Shown here: piece after piece, positions 22,832 through 29,938 of the stretch
Layout: the number at the start of each line of letters is the position of its first letter
Numbering within the stretch: position 1 is the stretch's first letter
Assembly (NCBI GenBank): GCA_047638695.1
Contig: JBLINY010000051.1
Coordinates: 1 to 29,938 of the forward strand
Source: JAHECQ01 sp047638695
GTDB taxonomy: Bacteria; Actinomycetota; Acidimicrobiia; Acidimicrobiales; SZUA-35
Reading direction: 5' to 3'
DNA length: 29,938 nt
Made by a program: the position numbers and the translations under genes
Notes under the pieces: generated by a model
Databases searched by the model: none
What the model saw: only the letters and a program-made list of their open reading frames with translations
Told to the model about the DNA's origin: nothing

Positions 22832-23824
22832 TTAGTCGAAGGTGACGGAGACCTTTAGGGCGCCTTCTTCGATGGGTTCGTTGGCGACGTTGAATGCGGT
22901 GTTGATTTCTTCCACCGGGTAGACGTGCGACAGCAACGCTGAAACGTCTAGGTGGCCGCCTCCGATGATGTCGAGGGCGAGCTGGAAGGACACGGCGTCG
23001 CCCTCGTCCTGTGCGCCGAAGGTGCTGCTGGCACTGAGCTTCTTGCGGAAGAACTTGGCGAAGCTGACCTGCACACTGTCGTCGCTGTCGGGTAAACCAA
23101 ACCACATGAGATCGCCGCTCGGACGCACCAGCTCGATCGATTGGAACAAGGTGCCGCTGCGGCCGACGGCCTCGACGACGTAATCGGGACCCTCGCTGGT
23201 GAGCTCGCGCACCGCCTCGTGAACGTCGACCTCGCCCGCATTGATGGTGACGTCGGCGCCGAACGACTTGCTAACGGCGAGACGGCTATCGGAAAGATCA
23301 GAGACAATCACCCGGGCCGCACCGCTGCGCTTCATCCAGTAGGCCCAGAACAGCCCGGCCGAACCCTGCCCCATCACCATGACCGTTTTGCCGACAACGT
23401 CAACGGGTCGCTGACGGGCGGCGAAGATGACGGTGCCCAGCTGTTGAGCCATCAGTAGCTGCTCGTCGGGCACGTCGGTCTGGGGCAGCGGCAAAACGTA
23501 CTTGCCGTTCATCCGCTGGTATTCGCTGAACCCTTCGGCCATTCCGGCGAAAGGGAAGCACAACACCTTGGTGCCAGCCTCGACCGACGAGTGTTTGGAA
23601 TCGACGACCTCTCCGATGCCCTCGTGGCCCGGATAGCCGTGGGGACAGGGGAACCCGTGGGTGATGCCGGCACCATGACAAACGACGTGGAGGTCGGAGC
23701 CGCAGATCGATGCCATTTTGGTTTTCACCAAAATGTGCGAGTCATCGATCGTTGGAATCGGCGTCTCAACACATTGCATGTTGTTGACACCGATCATCTG
23801 CCCAGCGCGCATCATTTCAGCCAT
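22832..23824 (-). CDS. Zinc-type medium-chain dehydrogenase lacking the structural zinc loop
   Basis: This is a 330-residue medium-chain dehydrogenase/reductase. The catalytic zinc site is present: Cys41 (ASICGSDLH) and His67-Glu68 (GYPGHEGIGEV). A Rossmann NAD(P) site follows (VMVMGQGSAGLFWAYWMKRSG). The four-cysteine lobe of typical alcohol dehydrogenases is absent; in its place is FPFAGMAEGFSEYQRMNGKY. It may act on sugar- or polyol-type alcohols or other substrates. It is the second gene of a minus-strand pair, 75 bp after the dehydrogenase at 23900. The start ATG at 23824 has an AAGGG stretch about 11 nt upstream. Confidence 0.9.
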   Translation of the reverse strand: MAEMMRAGQMIGVNNMQCVETPIPTIDDSHILVKTKMASICGSDLHVVCHGAGITHGFPCPHGYPGHEGIGEVVDSKHSSVEAGTKVLCFPFAGMAEGFSEYQRMNGKYVLPLPQTDVPDEQLLMAQQLGTVIFAARQRPVDVVGKTVMVMGQGSAGLFWAYWMKRSGAARVIVSDLSDSRLAVSKSFGADVTINAGEVDVHEAVRELTSEGPDYVVEAVGRSGTLFQSIELVRPSGDLMWFGLPDSDDSVQVSFAKFFRKKLSASSTFGAQDEGDAVSFQLALDIIGGGHLDVSALLSHVYPVEEINTAFNVANEPIEEGALKVSVTFD

Positions 23825-23883
23825 AACACGTCATCCCTTGGAATTTTGGTGGAGTACCCACATCGTGGACTTCCTATTGGGCG

Positions 23884-23909
23884 GCCCTATTTCGCTGCCC
23901 TATTTCGCG
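23884..23909. repeat. 13-bp tandem duplication over a stop codon
   Basis: The 13-bp unit GCCCTATTTCGC(T/G) occurs twice back to back, at 23884-23896 and 23897-23909. The second copy contains the stop codon (23900-23902, minus strand) and final codons of the alcohol dehydrogenase gene; the first lies just past it. It is a small version of the duplication seen at 11541-11621. Confidence 0.85.
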
Positions 23910-24997
23910 AAGTCGATGACGACGCGCGATCCCTCGCCCTTTTTCATCATGTCGTAGCCGGTGTTGATCTCGTCGAGTGCCATGGTGTTCGACACCATCT
24001 CGTCCAGCATCAGGCGGCCATCGAGGTACATGTCGCAGTACCGCGGCATATCGACCCGGAACGAGTTCGAACCCATCATCGAGCCCTTCAAGGTCTTCTC
24101 CATCATGAAGATCTCGTAGCCGGTGATCTCGATCTTCTGGCCAAACGGCATCATGCCGATGACGACCGACGTGCCGCCCATCTTCGACATCTTCCAGACC
24201 TGCTCGACCGTCTCTTTCCGGCCGATGGCTTCGAACGCGTAGTCGACGCCTCCACCGGTGAGCTCGCGCACCTCGCCAACGACATCATCAACCTTGGTGG
24301 CGTTGATGACATCGGTGGCACCACAGATCTGAGCCGTTTCGAGCTTGGCATCGGAAACGTCAACGGCGATGACCCGACCGGCACCGGCGATACGAGCACC
24401 CTGGATGGCCGAGAGGCCAATGCCACCGGCACCAACCACACACACGGTCGAGCCAGGCTCGATACGAGCGGTCTTGAACACGGCGCCAACGCCAGTGGTG
24501 ACACCGCAACCAATGAGCGCAGCCTTGTCGAGCGGCATGTCTTCGCGGATCTTTACCACCGCGTGTTCGTGCACCAGCATTTCTTCGGCGAACCCACCGA
24601 GCCGGGCGAACTGGCCAACGGCTTCGCCGCCGCGGGTCAACCGAGACTCGGCATCCCTGGGCCGCGCCGTTGCCGCATTGTTCTGGCAGAGGTTGGGACG
24701 GCCGGTGAGGCAGAAGTCGCACTTGCCACAGAAGATCGAAAGACATGTGATCACGTGATCGCCCGGCTTCACATAGTCAACGTCAGCACCAACGGCTTGC
24801 ACAAGGCCGGCCGACTCGTGCCCCATCACGGCGGGCAAGGGCAAACGGTCCCACGAGCCATCCATGAAGTGAAGGTCGCTGTGACAGAGGCCGGCGTTGA
24901 CCGTCTGGATCAACACCTCGTTAGCCGCTGGCTTCGAGACGGTGATGTCCTCGATGACGAGCTCACCGGGGATCTGGTTTAGGACTGCAGCTTTCAT
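23900..24997 (-). CDS. Zinc-dependent alcohol dehydrogenase
   Basis: This is a 365-residue medium-chain alcohol dehydrogenase of the class III-like group. The catalytic zinc residues are Cys38 (AGLCHSDLH), His60 and Glu61 (VMGHESAG); the structural zinc cysteines are 90, 93, 96 and 104 (FCGKCDFCLTGRPNLC). The Rossmann motif GAGGIGLSAIQGA and a C-terminal VVIDFAK tail complete it. It resembles mycobacterial AdhD-type and NDMA-dependent enzymes and should oxidise alcohols or aldehydes with NAD. The start ATG at 24997 (MKAAVLNQ) has AAGGAG five nt upstream; an in-frame ATG at 25015 lies before that Shine-Dalgarno and is rejected. A palindrome at 25063-25079 lies in its promoter region. Confidence 0.93.
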   Translation of the reverse strand: MKAAVLNQIPGELVIEDITVSKPAANEVLIQTVNAGLCHSDLHFMDGSWDRLPLPAVMGHESAGLVQAVGADVDYVKPGDHVITCLSIFCGKCDFCLTGRPNLCQNNAATARPRDAESRLTRGGEAVGQFARLGGFAEEMLVHEHAVVKIREDMPLDKAALIGCGVTTGVGAVFKTARIEPGSTVCVVGAGGIGLSAIQGARIAGAGRVIAVDVSDAKLETAQICGATDVINATKVDDVVGEVRELTGGGVDYAFEAIGRKETVEQVWKMSKMGGTSVVIGMMPFGQKIEITGYEIFMMEKTLKGSMMGSNSFRVDMPRYCDMYLDGRLMLDEMVSNTMALDEINTGYDMMKKGEGSRVVIDFAK

Positions 24998-25062
24998 CAA
25001 GGCTCCTTCTGTCAACCGCTCAAGGCGGCATCACACGGTCAGTGAACGATCAAGCGATAGTG

Positions 25063-25079
25063 ATACTGCCGAGCAGTAT
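25063..25079. promoter_or_regulatory. Candidate repressor operator upstream of alcohol dehydrogenase gene
   Basis: ATACTGCCGAGCAGTAT is a perfect inverted repeat with 7-bp arms around CGA. It lies 65 bp upstream of the dehydrogenase ATG (24997), in the 199-bp divergent gap with the coiled-coil gene. Size and symmetry fit a TetR- or GntR-type dimer site. No matching regulator gene lies next to it. The regulator is not identifiable from this window. Confidence 0.55.
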
Positions 25080-25160
25080 TGATGGAGCCACCGGGGCACG
25101 CAAACGAGACCGCAAAAGCGAACGCAAGACCATTGTGGTGACGAGGCCGGTTATCTCCGA

Positions 25161-25176
25161 TCCGACGACCGTCGGA
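25161..25176. promoter_or_regulatory. Inverted repeat at the coiled-coil gene promoter
   Basis: TCCGACGACCGTCGGA is a perfect 6-bp inverted repeat around a 4-nt GACC spacer. It ends 8 bp before the -10-like box at 25185, so it covers the -35 region of the gene at 25197. It could be an operator or simply a hairpin. Chance occurrence in GC-rich DNA is possible. Confidence 0.35.
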
Positions 25177-25184
25177 CCCACCGG

Positions 25185-25190
25185 TACAGT
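25185..25190 (+). promoter_or_regulatory. -10-like box of the coiled-coil gene (leaderless)
   Basis: TACAGT lies 6 nt before the ATG at 25197 with no Shine-Dalgarno. The same hexamer is used before the helicase and thiolase-fold genes. Confidence 0.5.
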
Positions 25191-25196
25191 TGGGTC

Positions 25197-26105
25197 ATGG
25201 CGTTGATTGCAGGGCTTCTCGGAGTGATGTTGGTGGCGGCTATCGCTCTCCTCATCGCTGCCAGACGCAGTACTTCTCGGCTCGAGGAACAGCTCCAGAC
25301 AGACCTCAGGGACGCTCGGGCACAACTCGACCAGAAGCAAGCAGACCTCAATGCGGTCAACGGCGACCTCGCCGATGCGCTCGACAACGCCGAAGACCAC
25401 CACCGCCAGTTGAACGTCACCGAGCAACAACTCCGAGCGGCCAACGATGACAACGCCAATCTTCGAACCGAGCTCGTCGATCTGAACGACGAGGTCGAAG
25501 AAGCCGACCGGCTGGCCGAACACCAATCGGCCGAATTGGCATCGATGGCCATTGAGACCGAAGACCTGGCCAGCCAGCTGGCCGACGCGCTGAAGCTTGC
25601 GGAAATCAACCGGCTGACCGCCCCGGAAGGGGTTAACGCAGCCACGATGTGGCAGCTTGAGCTTGCCCGGTCCGAGCGCACCTGGCGATACAGCGTCTCG
25701 ATTTACCCTGACGACCCCTCCCCGTTCCCCGATGCCGACGACCTGTTGAAGTTGGCGGTCGAAACCGAGGCGGCTGCGTTGCGGGACGAAGTCGGCGCCT
25801 TCCTCACCGTTGAATGGAAGCTTGAGCCAATCGCCGATCCGGCAATGGCTCACCTGGTCCTACGAGTAGCCCAGGAGCTCTTGGTGAAGGCCTCTCGCTT
25901 GTCGGAGCCCTCGATTCTGCGGGCCGAAACCATCGATTCCGGTTCCTTGCTCGCCATCGTCCCGGCCGACGACGGCGATCAGATCGCGCTCGACCTGCGC
26001 GAATTCGCCGACGATGGTCGGGTGGCGACGGCCATGGTTATTCCGAACGATGCCGACGGCTCGGTCACCGTGTTGACGAATGGCCAGCAACTTTCCAGCG
26101 ACTAG
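25197..26105 (+). CDS. Membrane-anchored coiled-coil protein with possible ATPase-like C-terminus
   Basis: This is a 302-residue protein. Residues 1-22 form a membrane helix (LIAGLLGVMLVAAIALLIAA). Residues about 26-140 are a long coiled coil rich in Asp, Glu, Gln and Leu heptads (RLEEQLQTDLRDARAQLDQK...). The C-terminal 150 residues form an alpha/beta domain. There, AHLVLRVAQELLVKASRL resembles the N-box helix of histidine-kinase ATPases (LRIVQEALTNAxRH), but without the Asn, and SLLAIVPADDGD resembles the strand before the DxG loop. A degenerate kinase-like domain is therefore possible; this is inference. No HisKA or receiver domain is present. The following M81 gene starts 31 bp later. Confidence 0.65.
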   Translation: MALIAGLLGVMLVAAIALLIAARRSTSRLEEQLQTDLRDARAQLDQKQADLNAVNGDLADALDNAEDHHRQLNVTEQQLRAANDDNANLRTELVDLNDEVEEADRLAEHQSAELASMAIETEDLASQLADALKLAEINRLTAPEGVNAATMWQLELARSERTWRYSVSIYPDDPSPFPDADDLLKLAVETEAAALRDEVGAFLTVEWKLEPIADPAMAHLVLRVAQELLVKASRLSEPSILRAETIDSGSLLAIVPADDGDQIALDLREFADDGRVATAMVIPNDADGSVTVLTNGQQLSSD

Positions 26106-26136
26106 CCAATCATTTTCGACCGACCAGGAGCTCACC

Positions 26137-27654
26137 ATGGGATTGCGCGCTGTTGTGGCCATGATGCAACACGAGACCAATACCTTCTCACCAGTCCCAA
26201 CGCCACTTTCCCGGTTCGGTTCTGATGGGATGAATGTGCCGACTGGCGACGAGGTCAAGCGTGCCTTTGCCGGCACCGGCACCGGCATCGGGGCTTTTCT
26301 CGACATTGCCACCGACGCAGGCATGGAAGTGGTGACGCCAGTCGCTGGTAATGCCGCGCCAAGCGGCAAAGTGCAAGCCGACGCCTACGCCTTCATGACC
26401 AACGCCATCTGCGAGGCCGTGGCCGCCGGCTGCGATGTCTGTTTTCTTGACCTGCACGGTGCCATGGTGCCCGAGGGCGATGACGACGGTGAAGGGCCTT
26501 TGCTGGCCCGCATCCGCCGCATCGCCCCCGATCTGCCAATCGCCATCAGCCTTGACCTGCATGCCAACATCACGCCCGCCATTGTCGAGAATTGCGATGT
26601 GCTCGTTGGGTTCAAGACCTACCCACACATTGATATGTACCAAGCCGGGCAGCATGCAGGGTCAATTATGGTTCGAGCCATGGCTGGCGAGGTCACACCC
26701 GTCATGAGCTGGGGCAGTCGCCCGATTCTGGCCCAGACGCTGCGTATGGGGCACGTCGACGAGCCAATGGGTCCGCTACTCGAGATGGCCAGGCAAAAGG
26801 AAGCCCAGGGCCTTCTCGCGGCCTCGGTGTTCGGCGGTTTTCCCTTAGCCGACATTTGGGGCGCCGGACTGTCCGTTGTCACTGTTGCCGACGGCGACCC
26901 TGGTTTGGCCGCAGAGGCTCGCGACCTTTTGTTGGACGCGGCATGGGCCGAACGCGAAGAGTTCATGTTCACATCACTGCCCCTCAGCGAGACGGTTGCC
27001 CGGGCAAAGAACTTTGCCGATGGCCCGACCATCTTGCTCGACCACGCCGACAATGCGGCCTCCGGCGGCACCGAGGACACCGTCGCTGTGCTGGCCGAGG
27101 TCATCGAGCAGGGACTTGAAAACGTTGCGATGTTCGCAATCTGCGACCCGGAGGCCGTCCGGCTGATGCACACGGCCGGTGTCGGGGCCCAGGTGTCGCT
27201 GCAGCTTGGCGGAAAGGTCGATATGCCAACAATCGGTCGGGTCGGCGAGCCCCTTGCCATTACCGGCACCGTTGGCGCCCTCACCGACGGCGTGTTCGAG
27301 ATCACGGCCGAGATGGGCCGAGGTACCAAGGCAGCGATGGGGCCATCGGCCCGGCTCGATGCCGGGGACGTCCAGATCGTGGTGATATCGCGCCACACCG
27401 AACCGTTCGACCTCGGCCACTTCCGTAGTCTCGGAATTGAACCGACCGAGAAGCGCTATCTGGTGCTGAAATCACGCATCCATTTTCGGGCCGGGTTCGG
27501 CGACATCGCGGTGCGAGAAATCCCTTGCGATGGCGTCGGCGTCACCAGTAGCGACAATGACCTCTTCGACTTCCGGCACGTGCGTCGCCCCATATTTCCA
27601 CTCGATCCCAGTACGCCGCCAACACCGGAGTACCCGCCCAGTTCTCGACTCTGA
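26137..27654 (+). CDS. M81-family metallopeptidase (MlrC-like)
   Basis: This 505-residue protein has the two-domain arrangement of peptidase family M81. The N-terminal DUF1485-like part starts with MMQHETNTFSP (His12-Glu13) and holds DVCFLDLHGAMVPEGDDDGEG and ISLDLHANITP. The C-terminal part has ILLDHADNAASGGTEDT and ISRHTEPFDLGHFRSLGIEP. MlrC cleaves linear microcystin in sphingomonads; most other members act on unknown, probably short peptide or amide substrates. The ATG at 26137 has AGGAG six nt upstream (26126-26130). A longer frame from 26080 overlaps the coiled-coil gene and is rejected. The CoA-transferase at 27686 follows after 31 bp, so a shared transcript is possible. Confidence 0.92.
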   Translation: MGLRAVVAMMQHETNTFSPVPTPLSRFGSDGMNVPTGDEVKRAFAGTGTGIGAFLDIATDAGMEVVTPVAGNAAPSGKVQADAYAFMTNAICEAVAAGCDVCFLDLHGAMVPEGDDDGEGPLLARIRRIAPDLPIAISLDLHANITPAIVENCDVLVGFKTYPHIDMYQAGQHAGSIMVRAMAGEVTPVMSWGSRPILAQTLRMGHVDEPMGPLLEMARQKEAQGLLAASVFGGFPLADIWGAGLSVVTVADGDPGLAAEARDLLLDAAWAEREEFMFTSLPLSETVARAKNFADGPTILLDHADNAASGGTEDTVAVLAEVIEQGLENVAMFAICDPEAVRLMHTAGVGAQVSLQLGGKVDMPTIGRVGEPLAITGTVGALTDGVFEITAEMGRGTKAAMGPSARLDAGDVQIVVISRHTEPFDLGHFRSLGIEPTEKRYLVLKSRIHFRAGFGDIAVREIPCDGVGVTSSDNDLFDFRHVRRPIFPLDPSTPPTPEYPPSSRL

Positions 27655-27685
27655 CAACTGGGTCGAGCCGTGCGATGGTTGGTCG

Positions 27686-28903
27686 GTGACCAGCGCTACA
27701 TCTGAGACTTCTTCCGACTCCCCTACGCCTCATGCTTTTAGCAACGGGCCGCTCACCGGGGTGAAGATCCTCGACTGTTCGGCCGTGGTGGCTGGGCCAT
27801 GGGCCAGCTCGATCTTGGCCGACATGGGCGCCGAGGTCATATGGATCGAACGGGCCGAGAGCGCTGACGTGATGCGACTTACCGGGCCCGTGGTAGATGA
27901 CCAATCAGGCTGTTGGGTAAGCATGCATCGCAACAAGCGAGGCATGGCCATGAACTTGCGCGATCCTCGGGCCGTCGACATCATCAAACAGCTCGCAGCC
28001 GAGGCCGACATCTTCATCCAGAACTTCCGGCCGGGCGTCGCTGGTCGCCTCGGCATCGCCTATGACGACCTCGCTGCGATCAACCCCGATCTCATCTACC
28101 TCTCAATCTCTGGGTTTGGCCCCGATGGCCCGTACGCCGATCAGCCGGTGTATGACCCTATTGTGCAGGGCCTCTCGGGCATGGCCCATGCCCAGGGCGG
28201 CGACTTCGTGAAGACCATCCTGGTCGACAAGACGACGGCCATGACCGCCGCCAACGCCCTTCTTGCCGCCTACATCGCCCGATCAGGCGGTGCCGGCGGA
28301 CAGCACATCCAACTCAGCCTGCTCGAATCGATCTTCGCTTGGATGTGGCCCGATGTTTACTGGAACGAATCGCTGCCTGACGAAGAAGTCAACGTGCCGT
28401 CCTACAGCGTCTGGTACTCGCCCTATGACACCAGCGATGGTCAGGTCAGCGCTGTGTGGGTGAGCTACGGTCAGTTCCAAGGCGCAGCATGTGCCGTTGG
28501 CCGGCCCGATGTGGCTGAAGACCCTCGATTCGCCACCCGTGGTGGTCGCCTTGAACACGCGCTCGCAATGCGGGCCGAGTTCGGCAAAGCTCTCGCCGGT
28601 CTCACCACCGAGGAGGCGTTGGCCGCTTTGCGCAGCGTCGACGTCCCCTGCGCCCCCGTGCTTGATCGGGCGGGCGCCATGGCCGACCCTCAAGTCCAGC
28701 ATATGAAGATCCTGGTCGAGGCCGATCACCCCACTGCTGGACGCACCATCACCGTTCGTCCTCCCGCCAACTTCAGCAAGACACCGACCGGCATTCGTAA
28801 CCCTTCTCCTGGCCGCAGCGAACACACCGATGAGGTCCTGGCCGAACTCGGTCTCGATCAGACAGCCATCTCAGCACTTCGTGACGAGGGTGTCGTTCTT
28901 TAA
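27686..28903 (+). CDS. CaiB/BaiF (class III) CoA-transferase
   Basis: This is a 405-residue family III CoA-transferase. The core starts at GVKILDCSAVVAGPWASSIL, followed by MGAEVIWIERAESADVMR, FIQNFRPGVAGRLGIAYDDL and ILVDKTTAMTAANALLAAY, where Asp181 sits in the catalytic position. The C-terminal tail ends at VVL. The N-terminal 20 residues are low-complexity (Ser/Thr-rich); the GTG at 27686 is the best start, because longer frames overlap the M81 gene. The third such enzyme in the window, it is placed downstream of the M81 peptidase rather than acyl-CoA genes. Substrates are unknown. Confidence 0.92.
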   Translation: MTSATSETSSDSPTPHAFSNGPLTGVKILDCSAVVAGPWASSILADMGAEVIWIERAESADVMRLTGPVVDDQSGCWVSMHRNKRGMAMNLRDPRAVDIIKQLAAEADIFIQNFRPGVAGRLGIAYDDLAAINPDLIYLSISGFGPDGPYADQPVYDPIVQGLSGMAHAQGGDFVKTILVDKTTAMTAANALLAAYIARSGGAGGQHIQLSLLESIFAWMWPDVYWNESLPDEEVNVPSYSVWYSPYDTSDGQVSAVWVSYGQFQGAACAVGRPDVAEDPRFATRGGRLEHALAMRAEFGKALAGLTTEEALAALRSVDVPCAPVLDRAGAMADPQVQHMKILVEADHPTAGRTITVRPPANFSKTPTGIRNPSPGRSEHTDEVLAELGLDQTAISALRDEGVVL

Positions 28904-28909
28904 TCCGCT

Positions 28910-28930
28910 CCCGGCCCTCGGGCCGCCGGG
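28910..28930. terminator. GC-rich hairpin in convergent gap
   Basis: Between the convergent CoA-transferase and MFS genes, CGGCCCTCGGGCCG (28912-28925) can form a 5-bp GC stem with a 4-nt loop, and outer arms CCCGGC/GCCGGG (28910-28915, 28925-28930) offer an alternative pairing. No T-tract follows on either strand, so it is at most a weak intrinsic-type terminator, possibly serving both directions. Confidence 0.4.
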
Positions 28931-28942
28931 CCACTCACGGTC

Positions 28943-29938
28943 TCAGTGTGGGCCGGAATCAGGAGTCGGCGGAGCAGGAGCCAACCGTAAGACGGCGAGG
29001 CCAACCAGGGCTAGTGCTGCCATGGCCAAAAAGGCCGTGCGGTAGTCCGTCGCGTCTCGGAGAATGCCGACGTTGAACGGCCCGAGGCCGACACCAAAGA
29101 CCATGAGTAAGGCGCCCAGGCCATAAATGCGGGAGTAGTCGCGCACGCCGAACGCATCGGCGAGCAGTAACGGGTGCAGCATCAGCAGGTTCCCCATGGC
29201 GCTACCGAGCACCACACATCCCAACAGGATCATCCCGATCGAGTCGCTCACAGCGATGATGGCAATACCGATCGCCTGCACGACGGCCAGCACCGACACC
29301 AGGCGCATCAGGGGAAAACGCATGGCGGCCAGACCCCCTGCTATTCGACCCACCACACTGGTCGCGGTCACGACAATCAGTGCAAGGCTGGCGGCGTCGA
29401 TATCGATCCGATCCTTCGTCAGCTTGAACAGGTGCTGAAGCGCCCCGACCTGGGCCGACATAAGGATGACGAAACCCACCGACACGATCTTGAAATAGCC
29501 GGACCTCACCGCGAGGGCAAACGAGGTCCCCGGCAGCACGACATCGTCGGGTTCATCAAAGGCTGGAGCGTCACCATCGGGCCGGAGTCCCATCGACTCG
29601 GGCGAAACCCGCAACAGAAGCCACACGATCGGGATGATGCCGGCCAGATACGCAACCGCGAACCATGGCGCCAAGGAGACCAGCGACCGCTTCTCGATCA
29701 GCTGAGCGAGTAGTGGGGTGATGGCGATGCCTCCCATGGAGAGTCCGGTGGATGCAATCGCCAAGGCCAGTGATCGACGCCGGTGGAACCAGCGGGTGAC
29801 CAGACTTGTCGTTGGCACCAGCCCCGCGAACGCGTACCCGGTGCCGAACAAGACGAAGACGGCGAACATCTGCCAGGTCGTTCGCACCTGCCCAATAAGG
29901 GCAATGCCTGCCGCTGCCACCAACGAGCCCGCAGTCAT
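28943..29938 (-). CDS. Major facilitator superfamily transporter, 5' end cut by window
   Basis: The visible 331 residues hold about ten membrane helices with loops typical of the MFS. The segment RWFHRRRSLALAIASTGLSMGG is the cytoplasmic loop after an early helix, and a second half begins near residue 140 (SGYFKIVSVGFVILMSAQ). The pattern resembles the monocarboxylate/oxalate-formate antiporter group (MCT-like). The frame reaches the window edge with a methionine codon there by chance. About 80 residues (two helices) are probably missing, since full-length members have about 400-430. It may import a carboxylic acid used by the CoA-transferases; this is inference. Confidence 0.85.
   Translation of the reverse strand: MTAGSLVAAAGIALIGQVRTTWQMFAVFVLFGTGYAFAGLVPTTSLVTRWFHRRRSLALAIASTGLSMGGIAITPLLAQLIEKRSLVSLAPWFAVAYLAGIIPIVWLLLRVSPESMGLRPDGDAPAFDEPDDVVLPGTSFALAVRSGYFKIVSVGFVILMSAQVGALQHLFKLTKDRIDIDAASLALIVVTATSVVGRIAGGLAAMRFPLMRLVSVLAVVQAIGIAIIAVSDSIGMILLGCVVLGSAMGNLLMLHPLLLADAFGVRDYSRIYGLGALLMVFGVGLGPFNVGILRDATDYRTAFLAMAALALVGLAVLRLAPAPPTPDSGPH

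Noticed and set aside
23591..24982. A 463-codon plus-strand open frame over both alcohol dehydrogenase genes
   Set aside because: Its translation is rich in His, Asp and Arg, shows no domain pattern, and is fully antisense to two genes with complete catalytic and structural zinc motifs. Long antisense frames are common in GC-rich DNA.
24998..25015. ATG at 25015 as the alcohol dehydrogenase start
   Set aside because: The Shine-Dalgarno AAGGAG lies between it and the ATG at 24997, and the family start MKAAV fits 24997.
29936..29938. Methionine codon at the right edge as the true MFS start
   Set aside because: The visible protein begins at about the third membrane helix; about 80 residues should precede it.

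Overview
The window is GC-rich, densely coded DNA that is most likely the chromosome of an actinobacterium, and my best guess is the Acidimicrobiia (Ilumatobacter-like lineages). Three things support this. There are two probable F420-dependent oxidoreductase families (LLM class at 8004-9026, PPOX class at 22328-22747). There are probable mycothiol-linked proteins (an Rv2466c-like DsbA protein at 10820-11566 and a maleylpyruvate-isomerase/DinB-fold protein at 21545-22315). Many acyl-CoA enzymes resemble those of actinobacterial lipid, sterol or xenobiotic catabolism. I see no rRNA, tRNA, CRISPR array, prophage or transposase. The taxonomic call is an inference.

Layout. 1-1937: a Crp/Fnr regulator divergent from a GAF plus degenerate GGDEF protein. 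2002-3605: a translationally coupled pair, a thiolase-fold enzyme lacking the usual cysteine and a DUF35 zinc-ribbon/OB-fold protein. 3696-7956 (minus): an SNF2-family helicase followed by a SWIM zinc-finger protein. 8004-9026 (minus): LLM-class oxidoreductase. 9081-10797: class III CoA-transferase and a stand-alone CinA C-terminal domain. 10820-11566: DsbA-family protein. 11623-12738 (minus): ACAD10/11-like phosphotransferase. 12854-14476: secreted DUF4214-repeat protein. 14514-15956: VOC protein, then NTF2-like protein and signal peptidase I. 15998-19563 (minus): compact acyl-CoA operon (crotonase, GIY-YIG-like protein, acyl-CoA dehydrogenase, CoA-transferase). 19619-19822 (minus): small unknown gene. 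20128-20952: 55-residue membrane protein with a rhomboid protease. 20973-21476 (minus): ATC-hydrolase-like protein. 21545-22747: TIGR03084-like protein and PPOX protein. 22832-24997 (minus): two medium-chain dehydrogenases. 25197-28903: membrane-anchored coiled-coil protein, M81 peptidase and a third CoA-transferase. 28943-29938 (minus): MFS transporter cut by the window edge.

How it fits together. The plausible theme is uptake and breakdown of carboxylic acids through CoA thioesters: three CoA-transferases, an acyl-CoA dehydrogenase, a crotonase, a thiolase/DUF35 pair and alcohol dehydrogenases, with F420 and mycothiol redox enzymes around them. No single substrate can be assigned.

Two patterns run across the whole window. 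First, many transcription-unit starts have a TANNNT box 6-9 nt before the start codon and no Shine-Dalgarno, which suggests leaderless transcripts, while several downstream genes carry good Shine-Dalgarno sequences. Second, short tandem duplications (13, 14, 18 and 27 bp) repeatedly lie on or next to stop codons and in gaps between genes.
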